A stretch of 64,000 nt of DNA from Entamoeba invadens IP1 (taxonomy: Eukaryota; Evosea; Mastigamoebida; Endamoebidae), in assembly GCF_000330505.1 (NCBI RefSeq), contig NW_004440163.1, forward strand, positions 95,205-159,204, in the 5' to 3' direction. The first letter of the stretch is position 1. Each line of letters opens with the position of its first letter. The position numbers and the translations under genes were made by a program. The notes below the pieces were generated by a model. It saw only the letters and a program-made list of their open reading frames with translations. It had not been told where the DNA came from and searched no databases. Shown in pieces: positions 10,610 through 21,076 of this stretch.

Positions 10610-11585
10610 ATGAAACTATTCAATACAACAATTCAATTGACTTCAAACTTCTTCCCATCAAAGACTCAGCACAGAAGAATTTGCAATGAAAACCCTGAAA
10701 CGAAACTGCAAAGTGTAATGGACTTTGGCAAAGCTAAAGCGAGTACAATAATTATAGTTGACTGCAAAGATTGTCATAAAAAGCAACATGAGGTAGAGCT
10801 TAAAAAGTTCCGGACGGGCTTTATATGCCGACCGTGCCTTGAGTCATTGCATTTCAAAAGGTTTCGGTACTTCTTCCAGGCTGCATTAAAAAAGAATGAA
10901 CCAACGTGTGTATACATCGTCGATGACTCATCAATCAACACCCGCTATATAACAAAATTGCTCGATCAGTTTATCAAAGAAGAGAAAGACCACAAAATCA
11001 AAAACTATGATATAGAGATATGTGTATTAAAGAAAGAAGTAATGAACAATATTCCTATCCACTTGTACGAGAGATATATCATTAATAACGCCAAAGAGCA
11101 TAACGGAAAGACTTTGTTGTATTTGGATTCGGCAAGTGTATCAACGAAAGCAGCAAGGGTACTCACTGCAGTGTCTTGTGGCGATGTTGTCACCGTCCCT
11201 TCTGTTGGATATTTTCACTACACCTTCCCGTTTGTTGTTTGATTCAGACGCATTGAAATTTAAGAATAGAGGCCTTGCTGTTGTTCGTCCCGTCGACTTC
11301 ACAGACGACGAGGTTGCTGAGTACATGTTAGAAAACAATGATGTGGCAACGAGTGATGGTATTTTTGGAGCATGCGAAACCTTTGTAAAGAAGTTAGAGG
11401 TGGACTACGACCAAACTGGAAACGCAGTGATTTCCACGGCGCAGCGAGTTGTTGAAGACAAAGAGGCAAAGCGTTGTGTGTTGTGTATGCGGCCTTATGT
11501 TGCGTTTCTCAATGATTGTAAAGATGGGAAATGTCGCACATGTTCCAAGGTCGTTTCAGAGGAAGTTATGAAGTCATTGATGTGA
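10610..11585 (+). CDS. CTU2/NCS2-like cytoplasmic tRNA 2-thiolation protein
   Basis: Likely the CTU2 (NCS2) partner of the CTU1-CTU2 complex that thiolates wobble uridine 34 of certain tRNAs. Seen: N-terminal zinc-type Cys pairs CKDC and CRPC followed by F-K-R-F-R-Y-F-F-x-A-L-K-K, and C-terminal pairs CVLC and CRTC, as in CTU2. The open frame breaks near 11229. Removing 11230-11269, a 40 nt GTTTGT...ATAG stretch, joins 10610-11229 (phase 2) to 11270-11585. The resulting G-L-A-V-V-R-P-V-D-F segment fits the conserved V-R-P-x-D block. The product would be 311 residues. If this very short intron is wrong, the alternative is a one-base frameshift. Confidence 0.65.
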
Positions 11586-12082
11586 TTGAAGTGTTTCTTT
11601 TATAGTTTCCTATTAATTTCAAATTTAATTTACTTCTTTTATAATAGTAATTGGAAGTTTTTAGGAAGTTCTTTTTTCTTGTTCAATGTATAATAAAATA
11701 AATGTCGTTTTGGGGTGTTAATTATTTTTAATTAAACAACAATAATATTCATATAATAAATTAATAATATTGACATCATCAAATACAATAATAATAATTA
11801 GAGTGATTTAAAAATAAAAAATGATTTCCAAAGATTGTGTTTTTCTTTTTATAAAATAAAAATAATTATTATTGTAATGACGAATAACTAGACACAATAA
11901 GTTTTTTTATTAAATATTGGAAACTATTTTAAAAAATTGGATTTAACAAATTACAACTTTTCTCATCATAATTGGGTGATTAATCGATAAAAGACTTGCC
12001 AAACTCAATCGAGATTCATTTTTTCCAATAATATTCCCGTTTTTTAAATTTATTATCCCCTAAAATAAGACCACTCACCAAA
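11586..12082. other. Intergenic
   Basis: About 500 bp of AT-rich sequence between the CTU2-like and AMPK-beta-like genes. No feature is supported. Confidence 0.5.
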
Positions 12083-12851
12083 ATGTGCTGTTTTGGTTCC
12101 AAGCCAGATTGTTAACCATTTTGTATAGTAAAAGCAATAATAAAATGATAGTAGTTTTGAAGTTAAATAAAAAACCAACAAAGCCAAAACGAAGCAAAAA
12201 ATTTAAAACACAATTTAAAAGAAAAGAAACTTGGAGTGTCACTATGACGGTCAACGTGACGCTCAACATCGAATACAAAACTGGGGCAACAGAGAAAGTA
12301 TATGTGTTGGTAGACAAAGAGGAGTTTTCATGGACAATGTCAAAGACTCCACCTGGCAATTTAAGACGAGTCTTCAAAGTGGTGAGCATCAATGGGGGTA
12401 TCTTATCAAAAACACACCCGAAGACATTCGATTGGAAACACTTAGAGCACGGAACATGCTCTTTGAGATCAACAAAGAATATTTCATCACTGATTTATGG
12501 GACTCGACACCTTCACAGATAAAGATATTTGTTTGTTATTTAATTGCAACTCAATACCAATCAAAAGAAACTGAAAAACAGAAGAAACAACGCCTCATCA
12601 AATCCCCACCGTTTTGTTTGTCGCAGCAGAAGCAAAAAAGAATGACCCTCCCTCACTACACTAAAACACCTTTAAGAAATAAAAACAGAGTTGACACATC
12701 ATCACCAGAGCCTTTGGTAGTGCCTCTCTATCGTGGTGCTCGATTCAACTGTTTTGAAGATATTATGGCAGACGACAGGCCTTCATTGCTGCGGAATATG
12801 ACTGTGTTCTCTGTTCTCAATACTCCTGTTAATTCTCTTGTTTTTTGTTAA
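12083..12851 (+). pseudogene. AMPK-beta-like gene with a frameshift (CBM48 plus C-terminal region)
   Basis: Best read as a beta subunit of SNF1/AMPK. A possible exon 1 (12083-12110, starting M-C-C-F-G-S-K) joins exon 2 at 12152 across a 41 nt intron (GTTAAC...GATAG). The following frame has a glycogen-binding CBM48 start (EKVYVLVDKEEF, compare KEVYLSGSFNNW). The CBM48 continuation (TSLQSGEHQWGYLI, compare LPEGEHQYKFFVDG) lies in another frame, so a one-base loss near the TTTT run at 12326-12330 separates them. The end (RFNCFEDIMADDRPSLLRNMT) resembles the ASC region but lacks the usual R-Y-K-x-K-Y-V-T tail. It is either a decayed gene, an assembly indel, or a divergent family member. The assignment is by motif only. 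Confidence 0.45.
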
Positions 12852-13445
12852 TTCTCTTTTGTTGTGTTGTTTTCGACACTCCTTTATTTGGATGCAAGAT
12901 ATTACAATTATTATAATAATTATAATATCTTGCAAATAACAAATTGAGTTGTTTTGGACTACTTCCTAATAATTATCATCAATACTTTCACAGGAGTTTG
13001 TCTTATTCTCGTTTCAAAACGAAATTCCACTGATTAATAACAAAAATCTACACCTTCTAGCATTCAAACCATCTACTTCCCAAAAATGGTGTGTTTACTT
13101 AAAATCGATGAAAGATTTTTCAAAATTTATAGATTTTTTCTGTTTTGTTTAATTTAAATTAAAAAAACTTACTTTTGGGAAAGGAATAATGTGTTTTTTG
13201 TATTTTTGTTTTGATAGTTGTATATATACTATATTTATAATTACAATTATAATTTACTTTTCTAATAATACTCAAATTTGAAAATAGTTATTATTTCCAT
13301 TTTTTCGAAAGTTAAAAATTTCATCATTTTAATTTACATTTTAACTTTTTTATAAAACCAAAACGTCAAAACACAAAACATAGAAAAAAAAATACTTTCC
13401 CCAAAAAGTTTTTTTAAATAATGACAACTAGTAATAGTAAAATCA
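12852..13445. other. Intergenic with a large AT palindrome
   Basis: Between the AMPK-beta-like gene and the pentaspan gene. Apart from the palindrome at 12893-12934 it is AT-rich without a supported gene. Confidence 0.5.
12893..12934. repeat. 42 nt near-perfect palindrome
   Basis: TGCAAGATATTA at 12893-12904 is the exact reverse complement of 12923-12934, and the centre is itself palindromic apart from one mismatched pair (12905/12922). It lies just after the AMPK-beta-like frame. It could fold as a cruciform or RNA hairpin; its function is unknown. Confidence 0.75.
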
Positions 13446-15203
13446 ATGTTTGTGTATCTATCACTTTTTTTGATTTATTCGACACTTGCCCAAGAAACTA
13501 TCGACCCCTTTGCACCAAACGACAAGGACTCACTTCCACAAAATAGGGCCAGACACCCCGTTTGGTTCTCTGAGAACAACAACACGAACGACATGTTTCT
13601 CAACTTCTGTGGCGAGCCAGACGGCTTTAATCTCACAAGGGACATTACTCGTTCATGTTTCACGAATCCATATTTGGAGTCACTAATTCTTCCATCTGCG
13701 CTGATGATCATCGTTTTCTTGATTGTAGTTGTGGTATTCATTATGTGTGGGTGTGTCCACTGCTGTTGTGGACCTTGTTGCAAAGCAAAAATTGGATTTC
13801 TCTGCCCTAAAGGAAGCAAGAACTACAGCAATTGTGAGTGCATGGCGTGCACCATTGTCAGTGTAGTCGTATTACTTCTCGTTATTCCTTTCATGGTAGT
13901 TGGGGTTGTAGGAAATGCTAGTATGACCTCTGCATTCAAAAAATTTGGAAACGTCTTCTTCAACACATACGATAATGTCACCTTGGCTTTTGGTGCCACA
14001 ATGACAGATATAATTAACATCGACCTGACACCACTTCAAAATGTGAGTACTTTCGACCCAACACTCTTCCAAGAAGCCATTTCGATGGTGAACTCTTTGA
14101 ACACTTCGATTAACACGATAGACCCCTACATGAATTCTTTGAAAACTGGAGTTGATTATGTGTATATCATCAGAGAGGTTCTTGTTGACCTTGTCTTCTT
14201 TCTGCCTATTATTGCGTTTGTGTTATACGTGTTTGGTGCGTTTTGTAAGTGCTACAAGTGTGTCATTCCAATATTCCCTTGTGCACTTGTGTTTGGGTCC
14301 TTTGCGATAATGATGGTCGCTTTCGAGTACCCGATCGTCACTATTGTCGCAGATGTCTGCGTTTATGCGATCGACAATTACACAACCACTACCACTACCG
14401 ACCAAAACATTGGTAAAATACTCTCTGTGTTTACTGACTGTCCATCGTCACCATTACAAGACATGTTGAATCAATACTTTGAAGTCGAGACACAATTGGT
14501 TGATTCTGCGTTGCAGATGTACGACCAAGTTTGTGTTGGTGGTATTGAAAATCAAACCAAAGTATTTAGGTACAATCCGGAAGATTACAACAAGTGCACA
14601 GGCCTAAGTAATAATGGCGCTTGTGTTATAGCAGTGAATATTACAGCAACCACAGTCAACCAAAGTCCTGTCAATTGTCCAGAAGCTGGTAATATAACAA
14701 CTATTGCGGGGGTTGGGTATCTTCTTGGAAATATTAGTGTGTCGGATTTTAAAGTCTACTTTGTGTCTGCAGCTGCGACAACGTTAACCGACCCAGTGAG
14801 GTGCGAGTTCCCAACATGGCAGACCAGTTCAGAAGCCAGTGGATTTGTGTTGACCAATGTCATTTGTGATTGGCCATCAAACAAGACTGTCGCTGAGTGT
14901 TCCAAGACATGTCCGGATGAGTACAAATCGTACATGGGCACGATTTATTCCCTTGTATACACTATACAAGAAATAGGGAAGTTGATCACATCAATCAACA
15001 CTAACATTGTGCCTCAAATCAACTGCAATGCCGTTGCATACAAAGTTGTGGACATCAAAGAGGCAGTTTGTTATGACATCATCTCATACGAACCACCTCT
15101 CATCATTGGCTTGGTTGGGTTCTGCGCTGTGCTGATGGCGTTGTTTGGAGTTAGTATTGTTTCTATCAAGAGGTTTAATAAGAGGAACTATGAGGAACTT
15201 TGA
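13446..15203 (+). CDS. Prominin/tweety-like pentaspan membrane glycoprotein
   Basis: 585-residue protein with a signal peptide (MFVYLSLFLIYSTLAQ) and five strong hydrophobic spans, at about 82-102, 135-155, 237-260, 268-292 and 552-575. Between spans 1 and 2 is a short Cys-rich cytosolic loop (MCGCVHCCCGPCC), like the juxtamembrane Cys cluster of prominins. Two large extracellular loops carry many N-x-S/T sites and paired cysteines. This layout (short Cys-rich inner loop, two big outer loops, five spans) matches prominin and tweety families; direct sequence identity is low. Likely a plasma-membrane glycoprotein. ATG at 13446; no intron is needed. Confidence 0.6.
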   Translation: MFVYLSLFLIYSTLAQETIDPFAPNDKDSLPQNRARHPVWFSENNNTNDMFLNFCGEPDGFNLTRDITRSCFTNPYLESLILPSALMIIVFLIVVVVFIMCGCVHCCCGPCCKAKIGFLCPKGSKNYSNCECMACTIVSVVVLLLVIPFMVVGVVGNASMTSAFKKFGNVFFNTYDNVTLAFGATMTDIINIDLTPLQNVSTFDPTLFQEAISMVNSLNTSINTIDPYMNSLKTGVDYVYIIREVLVDLVFFLPIIAFVLYVFGAFCKCYKCVIPIFPCALVFGSFAIMMVAFEYPIVTIVADVCVYAIDNYTTTTTTDQNIGKILSVFTDCPSSPLQDMLNQYFEVETQLVDSALQMYDQVCVGGIENQTKVFRYNPEDYNKCTGLSNNGACVIAVNITATTVNQSPVNCPEAGNITTIAGVGYLLGNISVSDFKVYFVSAAATTLTDPVRCEFPTWQTSSEASGFVLTNVICDWPSNKTVAECSKTCPDEYKSYMGTIYSLVYTIQEIGKLITSINTNIVPQINCNAVAYKVVDIKEAVCYDIISYEPPLIIGLVGFCAVLMALFGVSIVSIKRFNKRNYEEL

Positions 15204-15254
15204 TTTACTGATTTGATATGTTCTGTTTGGGTTGAAAGCAAAATAATACACAAA

Positions 15255-16814
15255 TTAATTCAAAGGAGTGATGTCCACTTTCTTTGCAATCAAAGCTGAA
15301 AGCAGTTGGCAGACTTCTGCAAAGTCTGGGCGAAAAACAGGCTGCTTTTTCCAACACAACGTCATCAATTCCAAATAATCGTTGTCGACCTCTCCAGCCA
15401 GTTTTGGACGTAAGCCAACTTGTGTGACGTAATTGGGAAGACTCTGGGGAGGTACATTTTTATAGGGAACGTCACGAGTTAAGAATTCCCACATAACAAT
15501 ACCAAAGCTGTATACATCGACTTTGGTGTTGTAAGGTTGACCACTCAATATCTCGGGTGCGATCCAGGCTAAGGTACCGCATATCGTGGTTTTAATCATT
15601 TCTCCTGTTGTTACGGATAAGCCAAAGTCACTCACTTTAACACTCCAATTCTGATCAACTAACAAATTGTGCGATTTCAAATCACGGTGGATAATCGGGG
15701 GAGTTTGGGTGTGGAGGTAATTCATCCCCATTGCAACGTCGTGAAGCATTTGAAGGCGCCGAGGCCATGATAAATAAAAACTTTTGTCGGACAACATTTG
15801 ATGGACGGAACCGCGTTCCATCAGTGCCATCGCTATTAATATGTAGTTCTCGTCAGTACCACAGCCAAAAAATTGAAGGACATTTGGGTGGGTCAAACGC
15901 CGCATCAACTGTATTTCTTTCACACATTCCAAAACGTCGGATTTGACCATCGAGCGTGTTGGAATCAACTTAACTGCGATATTCTCACCTCGCCATTTCG
16001 CTCGCCAGACATCACCGAAACTACCGGAGCCAATGACTTCTTCACACAACACTTCTCCGGGATTGATAAGGTCTTGCAAGACATCCGTCTTCTTTTTTAA
16101 GATGTTCTTCAGAATGAAAACGGCCAAAAGAGTGAGAAGGACAACCACAAATAATATCGATAAGGAAATGACGATGAACGCTAAGATGTGTGTTGATTCT
16201 GAAAATTCCGTGAACTGATATTCTAACACAGAAAGCGACTCGTCTTGACCATTTAAGTTGAGGGTGATGTTCATAGTTTGACCAACCAATTTTCCAAGAA
16301 TGTCTTCGATATAACAGATGAACACTGTTGGAGTGCTAAAAAGTCCCTTCACCATAAATGTCGTGTTATGTTGTTTGAGTATACACTGTGAGTTTTTATC
16401 CTCTATAAATCCTTCGCCTTGTAAAAAAAGGACCTGGTTTTTCTTAAATGTCGACTGGACACCACTTCGGAGTGTCACGTTGTAAAATGTCATTTTCTTT
16501 GTTATGTTCTGCTTTGGTGGTTTACCTTTCGAATCAATAAGAAGGTACTCCACAAAAACAGGGGGTTCTAGCATCCCCGAAAAATCTGGTGAATAACAGG
16601 TTCCATGTGTGTCGTCGCTTGAAATGAATGGCATTTCGTTTTCGTTGAAATAACACGAGAGTTGAGTTGATGTGTCGATTGTGTCTTCCGTTGTTATTGA
16701 AACTTTGTGTGAACCGACACAAGGGACAGCTTCTGGATATACAGACACAATTTTTGGGTGGGTTGTTTGTGAATACGAAACGCAGCTAATAAGTGAAACA
16801 CAGAGCAAAAACAT
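15255..16814 (-). CDS. Transmembrane receptor-like TKL kinase
   Basis: Type I membrane kinase of 519 residues from the large Entamoeba transmembrane kinase group. The frame is open from 16829 but that codon is TTG; the ATG at 16814 starts a clean signal peptide (MFLLCVSLISCVSYSQ). The ectodomain (about 20-205) is IPT/Ig-like with N-glycan sites. The transmembrane segment is at about 209-235, followed by K-K-K. The kinase domain is tyrosine-kinase-like: Gly loop GSGSFGDV near 262, HRDLKSHN near 376, DFG near 396, then CGTLAWIAPEIL. All catalytic residues are present. The ectodomain is short and lacks the CXXC-rich repeats of many relatives. Confidence 0.88.
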   Translation of the reverse strand: MFLLCVSLISCVSYSQTTHPKIVSVYPEAVPCVGSHKVSITTEDTIDTSTQLSCYFNENEMPFISSDDTHGTCYSPDFSGMLEPPVFVEYLLIDSKGKPPKQNITKKMTFYNVTLRSGVQSTFKKNQVLFLQGEGFIEDKNSQCILKQHNTTFMVKGLFSTPTVFICYIEDILGKLVGQTMNITLNLNGQDESLSVLEYQFTEFSESTHILAFIVISLSILFVVVLLTLLAVFILKNILKKKTDVLQDLINPGEVLCEEVIGSGSFGDVWRAKWRGENIAVKLIPTRSMVKSDVLECVKEIQLMRRLTHPNVLQFFGCGTDENYILIAMALMERGSVHQMLSDKSFYLSWPRRLQMLHDVAMGMNYLHTQTPPIIHRDLKSHNLLVDQNWSVKVSDFGLSVTTGEMIKTTICGTLAWIAPEILSGQPYNTKVDVYSFGIVMWEFLTRDVPYKNVPPQSLPNYVTQVGLRPKLAGEVDNDYLELMTLCWKKQPVFRPDFAEVCQLLSALIAKKVDITPLN

Positions 16815-18244
16815 TCTAATGAGCTTCAAAGTTTATTATTCACAAAATGAAAATTTGATTTGATTGAATTTTATGTTATGTATTGATATGTGTTGAACGT
16901 ATCATATCGGGGTTTATGGTCAATTCTAATGATCAACATTTTGGATTTTTTGGGTAAAAAAAGTTATAGCAAAGCGAGAAACAAAACAATTGAAAATATT
17001 TTGTTTTTTGTGTTTTTAATTGTTTTGTTGTTCAATGGAACAAAATTTTTTTCAGTAAAATTAACAACACCATGTTAGTAAAAATATGTGTTATTTTTAT
17101 ATTCTTAATTTTGTAACTTTAAATTTAATCACTAGTATATTAATAGTACAATAATAATTTAATCTTGTGATTATTTTTGTTTTTTTAACAATATGGATAG
17201 ACATAAGTTCTTATTCTTAACTTTCTTTTGTTTATATTGTAAATTAAACTTTTGTTATGTGTCAAATTGATTGTTATTTCTAATTTATTTTTATTATAAT
17301 TTATAACAATAATTTTACGTAAAGTAAAAATAAAAAATGTTTTACAACCCAAAATAATAAAAAAGCCAATAATGAACACAATTAACAATCATATCCGTAT
17401 TATAGTGACGGGTATAAAATAGCATTCAATGAATTTGAAATTATGTTTTATATAACATTACAAAAAAAATATAATTTTGACGTGGAGTGACGGGTTGTTT
17501 GATTCAAGAAACTTTTTTAAAGTTTATTGAATTCTCATTTCTTTTTTTTTGTCAAAAAAAAAGAAATGAGAAACAAAAAATACTTATTAATTTATCAATA
17601 CAAAAAACGATTAAAATTCGGAATAAATGTCACCACGAATAATAAATATGAATAAAAACAATACAATATGTTCAAATATCATTATTTTGCCGTCAAGCAA
17701 AGAGACACATTATTTTTCGCTGTCTTTAGCTATTACAATAAAATAAACAACATTACTTTAAATAAAATGAAAAAATAACAATTTTAATATTATTATTTTA
17801 TAATTATGATTTCAATTTTAAGATTGTTTTTAATTAAAAATTTTTTGTTGTCTCCTGATTTGCTGTCAAATAACATTTTATTTTTTTATACCAAATTTCA
17901 GTAAAAATGCATGACAATATAACCTAAAAAGCAATTTTGCAATTCTTAAGTTTACTAATTTAAACTAAAATAAAGAAAAAGGATGTTAAAAATAGTATAT
18001 ATTATACATTGGAAAACAATTGGGATACAGTTTGTTAATTTATAAATAAATATTAAATATTGCAATTAAATAACTTTCAAATATGGAACTTTTATAATAA
18101 AAATAAAACTAATTATTAATTGATAAATAAATGTTAAATTAATTAAAAAATAATTTGTACCCCACTAAATCTTGTTATCAATTATTATTAATTTCGTTTA
18201 TATAAAACCACATAAAAAACTCAAAAAGCAAAAAGCAAAAGGCA
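16815..18244. other. Long AT-rich intergenic region
   Basis: 1.43 kb without a credible gene, lying between divergent genes. Two small frames (16890-17078 and 17185-17388) have low-complexity AT-driven composition and I do not accept them. It contains the hairpin at 17532-17572. A TATA-like TATATAAAA stretch occurs at about 18199-18207, shortly upstream of the gene at 18245. Confidence 0.55.
17532..17572. repeat. 41 nt perfect inverted repeat (T9/A9 core)
   Basis: TTCTCATTTC plus nine T, then GTC, then nine A plus GAAATGAGAA. The arms are exact reverse complements around the T at 17552, giving a 20 bp stem. The non-homopolymer arm ends argue against pure chance. Possibly a terminator hairpin or a cruciform. 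Confidence 0.8.
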
Positions 18245-19352
18245 ATGTCGCAATCATTCTTGTCAAAGCAACCAGAACAAACTGATGGCTGTTTTTCTCA
18301 TGTATGTTATACTCTATTTGCGGATATAATCTTTTTTTTGTTTCCATCACACCATCTGAAGACTGTCAACAAACAACTCGCGACCTTTTTTGAAGATGAA
18401 GACATCACAGACATATGTTCATCATCAGTTTCAATAGAGGGATTTGTCAGAGAGTTTGACGAGAATTCACTCAGGAGTTTGTTTTAAAATAGTTTCTAAT
18501 AGTATTTATTTAAATTGCATATTGTAACGAGTAGAGGAGTTGATGAACACAAAATTTGACTTTGGTGAGAAGTCCCAATTCAACGGGAAAACATTCAACG
18601 AAATTTTTAAAGAGAAAGGATTCAATGAAATTAAAATTGTGTTTGACACAGAAGACTTCTTTGTTCACAGACTCGAGGTCTACAACCACAAGGTTGATGT
18701 CCATCACCTCCTTATACAATTGTTTATTAGGTGTGAGCACTCGTTGTCAGTCCATTCGTGTCGAGACTTTTCTAATTCAATTTTCAAAAACGCACTCCAA
18801 GAGGGGGCCGAGGTTACAAAGAACTATTTCAAGAATCCAACGATAAGCGTGACTACCGTGGAATGGCTCAGAATCCAGGATTACACGTCATATGATAAAG
18901 AAAAGATGTTATTACCATCACAATTGCACAACGGTCTTGGTTTAACACGTGAAGTCCACCGAACAGTCCAACACTACGCCACTCAGTACAACAGGGATGG
19001 CGTTTCAAATACTCCAGAACAATGGCACAATGCGCTTCAATATTTGAAACTGGATCCTCCATTCAAGTTCTTGAATCCAGCCTTTGAGGGCATATTCTTA
19101 AGTATTAACGAAGCAGTCAAAGAGGATATACAAACGAAGGGCTATTCCCAAGTTGTTTGGGCTATATCGTCAAGGTGTCTGAAACGAAGAGACAGTGGCG
19201 AGAAATTTGACTGGCTCAAAATGGAGCAAATCAGTCCGATTAGCAAAGAGATGAATGGGTACTTTGACTCTGATAAGTACAAAGAGATTGTTAAAAAGAA
19301 CTTCAGACCGGACAACTTGTATATTGACTGGAATATGTTCCACCCAATGTAA
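18245..19352 (+). CDS. Unknown protein, two exons
   Basis: Not recognised. Exon 1 (18245-18476) and exon 2 (18535-19352) are separated by a 58 nt intron with donor GTTTGT and acceptor TAG; phase 1 on both sides gives an intact 349-residue protein. The upstream frame alone would stop just after the donor, and the downstream frame has an in-frame stop before its first ATG, so splicing is needed. The N-terminal part is acidic with a hydrophobic patch (LFADIIFFLF). The C-terminal 270 residues are a globular mixed sequence without signal peptide or membrane spans. A second small intron inside exon 1 (GTATGT near 18301) cannot be excluded. Confidence 0.75.
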
Positions 19353-19580
19353 CCTGCACAGTAATTTGTTATTTGTATTTGTTCTTTTTATTATATTATA
19401 GTACATCTATTATTTATTTATTATATGTTGATATTTATCATATCTATTAAAAATAGCCCAAAAGTTAAAATTAAATGGTAAAACTAATTGTTATTATTAA
19501 GTCGAAAAGAGAAAGAGATGTATTGATGAAGAAAGGGATTGTTTGGAATATAAAGCAAAGTTAAAACTTCAGAGTCACAC

Positions 19581-19988
19581 ATGTTCTTGGTTGTGTTAAC
19601 TTTCATTGCCACTGCACTTAGTATTGGACCGTGTGATAATCTCACATTAGGGTATTATTGTTACGACAAATCAATTTTCTTGTATTGTCCGGGGTCTGAT
19701 AAGTTTGTAGAAAGTTGGTGGAGGTGCAAAGGTGGATCAATTTGTAAATGTGGTAAAACGGTGTCGAACCCGTGTGCGTTTGATTACAGTGATGTCGATT
19801 TCTGTAACGGAAGAGTGGGTACGTACATCAATTCATCAATAGTCACACCACCTGAAACATTTGCTAATGACAAACTCTACTCATCACAAGCACAAGAAGT
19901 CAATGAAAGTTCTTCTCTTGGGGTCATGAATGATGGAACTACCATTGCTTCAGTATTATTTGTATTAGTACTTTATGTTCTATTATAA
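19581..19988 (+). CDS. Small Cys-rich, GPI-anchored-type surface protein (possible cyst-wall lectin)
   Basis: 135 residues: a signal peptide (MFLVVLTFIATALS), one Cys-rich domain at about 18-75, a Ser/Thr-rich stalk, and a hydrophobic C-terminus (SVLFVLVLYVLL) with no basic tail, as in GPI-anchor signals. The domain has the pattern C-x8-C-x8-C-x11-C-x5-C-x-C with aromatic residues (GYYCYD, WW), reminiscent of the Entamoeba chitin-binding domains of Jacob/Jessie/chitinase and of peritrophin-A. If right, it would bind chitin in the cyst wall. The lectin assignment is by spacing and composition only. Start is the only ATG after a short A-rich leader. Confidence 0.55.
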   Translation: MFLVVLTFIATALSIGPCDNLTLGYYCYDKSIFLYCPGSDKFVESWWRCKGGSICKCGKTVSNPCAFDYSDVDFCNGRVGTYINSSIVTPPETFANDKLYSSQAQEVNESSSLGVMNDGTTIASVLFVLVLYVLL

Positions 19989-20062
19989 TCATATTATATT
20001 GATTTTACTGCTATTTTTGGGGTTGATTAAACACTATTTGTGGTGTTGAATTTGTGTTGTAA

Positions 20063-20932
20063 TTACCACATAAATTCAATGAGAATAGAACAATTTATAA
20101 CCAAGTGAACTAAATCAAAATAATCTAAGCACTGAACAATTACAATCTTATCAGCTGCAAAAGCAAAATCAATGTTTTGTTGTGGAACTACCAAGTCGTT
20201 GAACGACGTAAAACGACATCCTTTCGACTCAGTGAGTTCAAAAACGTCGCCTATTTTAATGAGAATATTTCCGTTGTTGAACCACGTTGTACCAAGTTTA
20301 TTATCTCTGAGTGCAGTTGAGTTTGGACCAAACTTTTCTGACAACGAAGTCGAATCGCCAAAAGCAATTCGGAAGTCGGAGTTCACGGCATTATTCGCGG
20401 AAATGATTTGTTGTGGATGGTACAACGCAATACAATTTTTTTGTGAGAAGGCAACAACCAACACTTTTTCTCTTCCAGTGACTAATGAAAAAATTATGTT
20501 TGAGAAGAGTGGTGTTCGCGTTGAGTCAAACACAACTTGACATGTTTTGAACTCAAACTTCTTCTGTAAGTTGTCGTACAAACTTGACAGTGGTGATTCT
20601 TCGGACATTCTTGAATAAAACACAGAAGACCATCTGTTGAATTTATTGAAATCAATTGTTTGCATATTTTCAACTAAATGAACAGAATTCGACGGTTGCA
20701 AATTCGTTGAAATTTCTTTGGACATAATGTTCTCAAATGATTTTCCAAAAGTGATGAGATCAGTCGTTATATTTGTTGCTTTTGAACACTCGGTTTTGGG
20801 AAGTATGTTTTCTGGGTCAATTACTGTTTTTTCGGGTGCTAAGGAATTTGAAAAATTGACGATGCCGTTATTCACAAATGACTGAATTTCAATTTTCATT
20901 TTTATATTATAAGTTCCTTTTATAGACATCAT
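20063..20932 (-). CDS. TLDc-like domain protein
   Basis: 289-residue protein without signal peptide. Residues about 100-285 look like a divergent TLDc domain of the kind multiplied in Entamoeba: W-S-S-V-F-Y, then SLYDNLQKKF, a V-F-D-S strand, a central strand L-V-V-A-F, then a G-D-x-x-x-L block. The N-terminal 100 residues are Ser/Thr/Asn-rich. The 241-residue protein at 33613 has a similar domain with a coiled coil in front. Function is unknown; TLDc proteins elsewhere bind V-ATPase or respond to oxidative stress. A downstream in-frame ATG is an alternative start. Confidence 0.5.
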   Translation of the reverse strand: MMSIKGTYNIKMKIEIQSFVNNGIVNFSNSLAPEKTVIDPENILPKTECSKATNITTDLITFGKSFENIMSKEISTNLQPSNSVHLVENMQTIDFNKFNRWSSVFYSRMSEESPLSSLYDNLQKKFEFKTCQVVFDSTRTPLFSNIIFSLVTGREKVLVVAFSQKNCIALYHPQQIISANNAVNSDFRIAFGDSTSLSEKFGPNSTALRDNKLGTTWFNNGNILIKIGDVFELTESKGCRFTSFNDLVVPQQNIDFAFAADKIVIVQCLDYFDLVHLVINCSILIEFMW

Positions 20933-21052
20933 TAATAACAGTAAAACTTTATTAAATAATATTCAACCATATGCAAACCAAAAAATAAAAGGTCGCGTCT
21001 TTAGTTCGCCCAAGATTTTGTTGTTAAAGAGATGATTGTGTCAATTAAATTA

Positions 21053-21076
21053 CAGTAGAAATTCTATCGGTGTGTG
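21053..21076 (+). repeat. Left terminal inverted repeat
   Basis: Begins CAGTAGAAATTC and ends CGGTGTGTG; preceded by TA at 21051-21052. Matches the reverse complement of 22123-22146 except for one base (position 6). Confidence 0.85.
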
